From: CAZLMF01 sp964560565
Lineage (GTDB): Bacteria; Bacillota; Clostridia; Oscillospirales; Ruminococcaceae
NCBI GenBank assembly: GCA_964560565.1
Contig: CAZLMF010000040.1
Span: 1-15,697, forward strand
Length of the DNA: 15,697 nucleotides
Reading direction: 5' to 3'
The notes under the pieces were generated by a model that was not told where the DNA came from, made no database searches, and saw only the letters and a list, made by a program, of their open reading frames with translations. The stretch's first letter is position 1, and the number at the start of each line of letters is the position of its first letter. Shown in pieces: positions 13,284-15,697 of the stretch. The translations under genes were made by a program, and so were the position numbers.

Positions 13284-15089
13284 CTATGAGTCTAGCTTCA
13301 GCACGCTCATGAATGCCTCTTGAGGCACTTCCACGCTACCGAGCTGGCGCATACGCTTCTTTCCTTCCTTCTGCTTTTCAAGGAGCTTCTTCTTTCTTGT
13401 TATATCTCCTCCGTAGCACTTTGCGAGCACGTCCTTACGCATTGCCTTTACGGTTTCACGAGCTATAACCTTTCCGCCGATAGCGGCTTGAATAGGCACC
13501 TCAAACATCTGCCTTGGTATATGCTCCTTTAGCTTCTCAGCCATTCGGCGAGCACGGGGGTAAGCCTTATCCTTATGCACAATAAAGGATAGCGCATCCA
13601 CAATATCCCCATTTAGCAGTATATCAAGCTTAACAAGCTTCGAAGACTCAAAGCCTAGCATCTCATAGTCAAAGCTTGCATAGCCCTTAGTACGTGATTT
13701 TAGGCTATCAAAGAAATCGTATATAATCTCATTGAGCGGCAGTTCATAGTGCAAATCCACACGCTTTTCATCTATATACTTCATATCCTTATATATACCT
13801 CTCCTGTCCTGACAAAGCTCCATAATAGAGCCTACATAGTCGCTGGGAGTAAAGATATGCGCATTCACGAAAGGCTCCTCCGCACTTGCAATAAGTGCAG
13901 GGTCGGGATAATTTGTCGGGTTGTCAATGAGAACCTTGCTGCCGTCAGTCATTGTAATGCGATAGATAACGCTTGGTGCAGTGGTAATAATATCGATATT
14001 ATACTCACGCTCAATGCGCTCTTGTATAATCTCCATGTGCAAAAGCCCTAAAAATCCGCATCGAAAGCCAAATCCCAGAGCAATAGAGGTTTCCGCCTCA
14101 AAGGATAGGCTTGCATCATTTAGCTGAAGTTTCTCAAGCGCTTCACGTAAGTCACCATACTTTGCGCCGTCGATGGGGTAAATACCGCTAAACACCATCG
14201 GGTTTACCTTGCGATAACCCTCCAAAGGCGTGCTGGCAGGACGCGCGGCATCGGTCACTGTTTCGCCAACCGCTGTTTCACCAATGGACTTAATTGCAGC
14301 GGAGATATACCCAACATCCCCCGCAAAAAGCTCCTTACACGGCACAAGAGAAGTAGGCCCCATGTATCCCACCTCAACCACGTTAAATTCAGCCTTTGAT
14401 GCCATCATGCGTATTTTCATGCCTGGCTTTACCGAGCCTTGTTTTACTCTAATGTTGATTATTACGCCCTTGTAGCTATCATAGTAGCTGTCAAAAATAA
14501 GCGCCTGAAGAGGCGCATCATCATCACCTGTCGGCGCAGGAATATCCGTAATTATTCTCTCAAGCACCTGCTCAATATTAAGCCCCAACTTAGCCGAAAT
14601 CTGCGGACTGTCCTTAGCAGGTATGCCTATGACATTCTCCACTTCCTCTATCACCACATCGGGCTGTGCAGAGGGCAGGTCAATCTTATTTATAACGGGC
14701 AAAATTGCCAAATCATGCTCAATGGCAAGATAGGTATTCGCAAGGGTTTGCGCCTCAATACCTTGTGAAGCGTCGACAATCAAAATTGCCCCCTCGCAAG
14801 CCGCAAGTGAGCGTGAAACCTCATAGTTAAAGTCAACGTGACCGGGGGTGTCAATGAGGTTGAAAACATAATCCTCCCCGTCATTTGCGTGATATACAAG
14901 CCTTACAGCGCGCGCTTTTATCGTAATACCTCGCTCACGCTCAAGATCCATGTTATCAAGTAGCTGTTGCTCCATATCACGGGCTGCCACCGTACTTGTC
15001 TTCTCTAAAATACGGTCTGCAAGTGTGGACTTTCCGTGGTCTATATGGGCTATGATGCTGAAATTTCTTATTTTCTCGCGCTGAGGCAA
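13284..15089 (-). CDS. lepA: Elongation factor 4 (LepA), ribosome back-translocating GTPase
   Basis: The GTP-binding motifs are complete: AHIDHGKST (P-loop, about 14-22), RGITI (switch I), DTPGH (switch II) and NKID. The C-terminal half has the LepA-specific region without EF-G domain IV, ending in the KKKLLEKQKEGKKRMRQ basic segment. LepA acts on ribosomes at the membrane or in the cytoplasm during initiation or stalled elongation. I choose TTG at 15089 as the start, giving 601 residues (MPQREKIRNFSII), because AGGAG (15098-15102) is 8 nt upstream and the length fits the family. The alternative is an in-frame ATG at 15116, giving 610 residues but with no ribosome binding site. A good promoter lies just upstream, and the small LSm-like gene and hemW follow in the same direction. 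Confidence 0.95.
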   Translation of the reverse strand: MPQREKIRNFSIIAHIDHGKSTLADRILEKTSTVAARDMEQQLLDNMDLERERGITIKARAVRLVYHANDGEDYVFNLIDTPGHVDFNYEVSRSLAACEGAILIVDASQGIEAQTLANTYLAIEHDLAILPVINKIDLPSAQPDVVIEEVENVIGIPAKDSPQISAKLGLNIEQVLERIITDIPAPTGDDDAPLQALIFDSYYDSYKGVIINIRVKQGSVKPGMKIRMMASKAEFNVVEVGYMGPTSLVPCKELFAGDVGYISAAIKSIGETAVGETVTDAARPASTPLEGYRKVNPMVFSGIYPIDGAKYGDLREALEKLQLNDASLSFEAETSIALGFGFRCGFLGLLHMEIIQERIEREYNIDIITTAPSVIYRITMTDGSKVLIDNPTNYPDPALIASAEEPFVNAHIFTPSDYVGSIMELCQDRRGIYKDMKYIDEKRVDLHYELPLNEIIYDFFDSLKSRTKGYASFDYEMLGFESSKLVKLDILLNGDIVDALSFIVHKDKAYPRARRMAEKLKEHIPRQMFEVPIQAAIGGKVIARETVKAMRKDVLAKCYGGDITRKKKLLEKQKEGKKRMRQLGSVEVPQEAFMSVLKLDS

Positions 15090-15144
15090 ATTTATCACTC
15101 CTATTTGTTCTAGCATGGGAATTCTTAATCTCTAATATCACACT

Positions 15145-15173
15145 ATTTTAGCATATTCCGCGAGATATATCAA
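15145..15173 (-). promoter_or_regulatory. Extended -10 promoter for lepA, overlapping the rsmA stop codon
   Basis: On the minus strand TTGATA (15173-15168, 5 of 6) and TAAAAT (15150-15145, 5 of 6) are 17 bp apart, and TG-C precedes the -10 box. The -35 box covers the rsmA stop codon. Transcription would start near 15138, about 49 nt before the TTG start. Confidence 0.75.
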
Positions 15174-15697
15174 TCATTTTTTTGCAACATTAAAAGTGTA
15201 TTCGCAAGGGCAGTAAAGTCCTCCATTTTAAGCTCCTCTGCTCTTGCTGTGGGGCGAAGTCCTGCCTGGTTCATAGCATCCCCGACCTGCTCCTTAGTAA
15301 TACCTAGTCCGGCTGATAGCGCATTAGCAAGCTGCTTGCGCCTTTGCCCGAATGCGGCTTTAACCACCCTGAAGAACTGCCTTTCATCCTCCACTGCAAA
15401 GCTTTCTTGCGCACCAATATCAAGCCTTATAACCGAGCTATCCACATTCGGTGCAGGCATAAAACTCCCCCTTGACACATTAAACAGCAGCTTAGGCTCA
15501 CTAAAATACCTTACCGCCACCGTCACAGCGCCGCACTCCCTTGTGCCAAGCTTTGCAGTAAGACGAAGTGCCGCCTCCTTTTGCACCATAACTGTTATCG
15601 CTTTTATCGGCAACTTTTCTTCTAGTAACTTCATAATCACAGGGGAGGTGATATAGTACGGCAAGTTAGCGCATACCACCACATCAAGCCCTGCAAA
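15170..15697 (-). CDS. rsmA: 16S rRNA (adenine1518/1519-N6)-dimethyltransferase RsmA/KsgA, C-terminal part
   Basis: The frame is open to the window edge; the visible 175 residues begin FAGLDVVVCANLPYYI. The NLPYYI segment is the catalytic motif IV of this N6-adenine methyltransferase family. It is followed by the conserved VQKEAALRLTAKLGTRECGA and the FMPAPNVDSSVIRL segment, and a C-terminal helical domain with AAFGQRRKQLANAL. The SAM-binding GxGxG part lies beyond the window. The enzyme methylates two adjacent adenines in the 16S rRNA 3' stem loop during 30S maturation. The stop (TGA, 15170-15172) sits inside the -35 region of the lepA promoter. Complete in the part that can be seen. Confidence 0.95.
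   Translation of the reverse strand, partial: FAGLDVVVCANLPYYITSPVIMKLLEEKLPIKAITVMVQKEAALRLTAKLGTRECGAVTVAVRYFSEPKLLFNVSRGSFMPAPNVDSSVIRLDIGAQESFAVEDERQFFRVVKAAFGQRRKQLANALSAGLGITKEQVGDAMNQAGLRPTARAEELKMEDFTALANTLLMLQKND

Noticed and set aside
1..15697. CRISPR array, tRNA or mobile element
   Set aside because: No regularly spaced repeats of the right length, no cloverleaf that I could find and no transposase, integrase or terminal inverted repeats.

Overview
The window looks like the chromosome of a strictly anaerobic, fairly AT-rich Gram-positive bacterium, most likely class Clostridia. The reasons are [FeFe]-hydrogenase maturation genes, a six-subunit Rnf complex in the clostridial order C-D-G-E-A-B with an iron-sulfur-rich RnfB, strong AGGAGG-type ribosome binding sites, TTG starts and a lepA-hemW neighbourhood. 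This is inference from gene content; no marker gene gives a species. Thirteen recognisable protein genes and one small unnamed gene fill most of the sequence. There is no tRNA, rRNA, CRISPR array, transposase or phage gene.

Layout. (1) 1-1702, plus strand: the 3' part of hydF overlapping hydE, closed by a strong bidirectional terminator. (2) 1765-3888, minus strand: a two-component system, with an OmpR-type response regulator followed by its membrane histidine kinase. (3) 4024-5328, plus strand: a phosphofructokinase gene with its own promoter, a leader of about 115 nt, a hairpin between the Shine-Dalgarno sequence and the start codon, and a terminator. (4) 5268-5604: a gene-poor gap with two facing terminators, some hairpins and a doubtful 38-codon frame. 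(5) 5556-10471, minus strand: the rnfCDGEAB operon, tightly packed with 1-, 4- and 14-nt overlaps. (6) 10677-11849, minus strand: an orphan lipoprotein of the efflux membrane-fusion family with a good extended -10 promoter. (7) 11981-15089, minus strand: lepA, a 69-residue protein with an LSm/SH3-like pattern, and hemW, read from a promoter that overlaps the end of rsmA. (8) 15170-15697: the 3' part of rsmA, leaving the window.

How the genes fit together. Rnf couples reduced ferredoxin and NAD+ to ion pumping across the membrane. HydE and HydF help assemble the H-cluster of [FeFe] hydrogenases, which also use ferredoxin. With a phosphofructokinase that may be a mixed donor type, the window holds several parts of a fermentative, ferredoxin-centred energy metabolism. 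lepA, hemW and rsmA are housekeeping genes for translation, heme handling or radical-SAM chemistry, and ribosome maturation.

Most of the window is ordinary. I see no convincing undescribed multi-gene system. The points most worth a second look are the pfk leader and its hairpin, the pfk-rnf gap, the uncommon active-site combination in the phosphofructokinase, the small LSm-like protein, the cysteine tail of RnfE, and an FNR/CRP-like palindrome upstream of rnfC.
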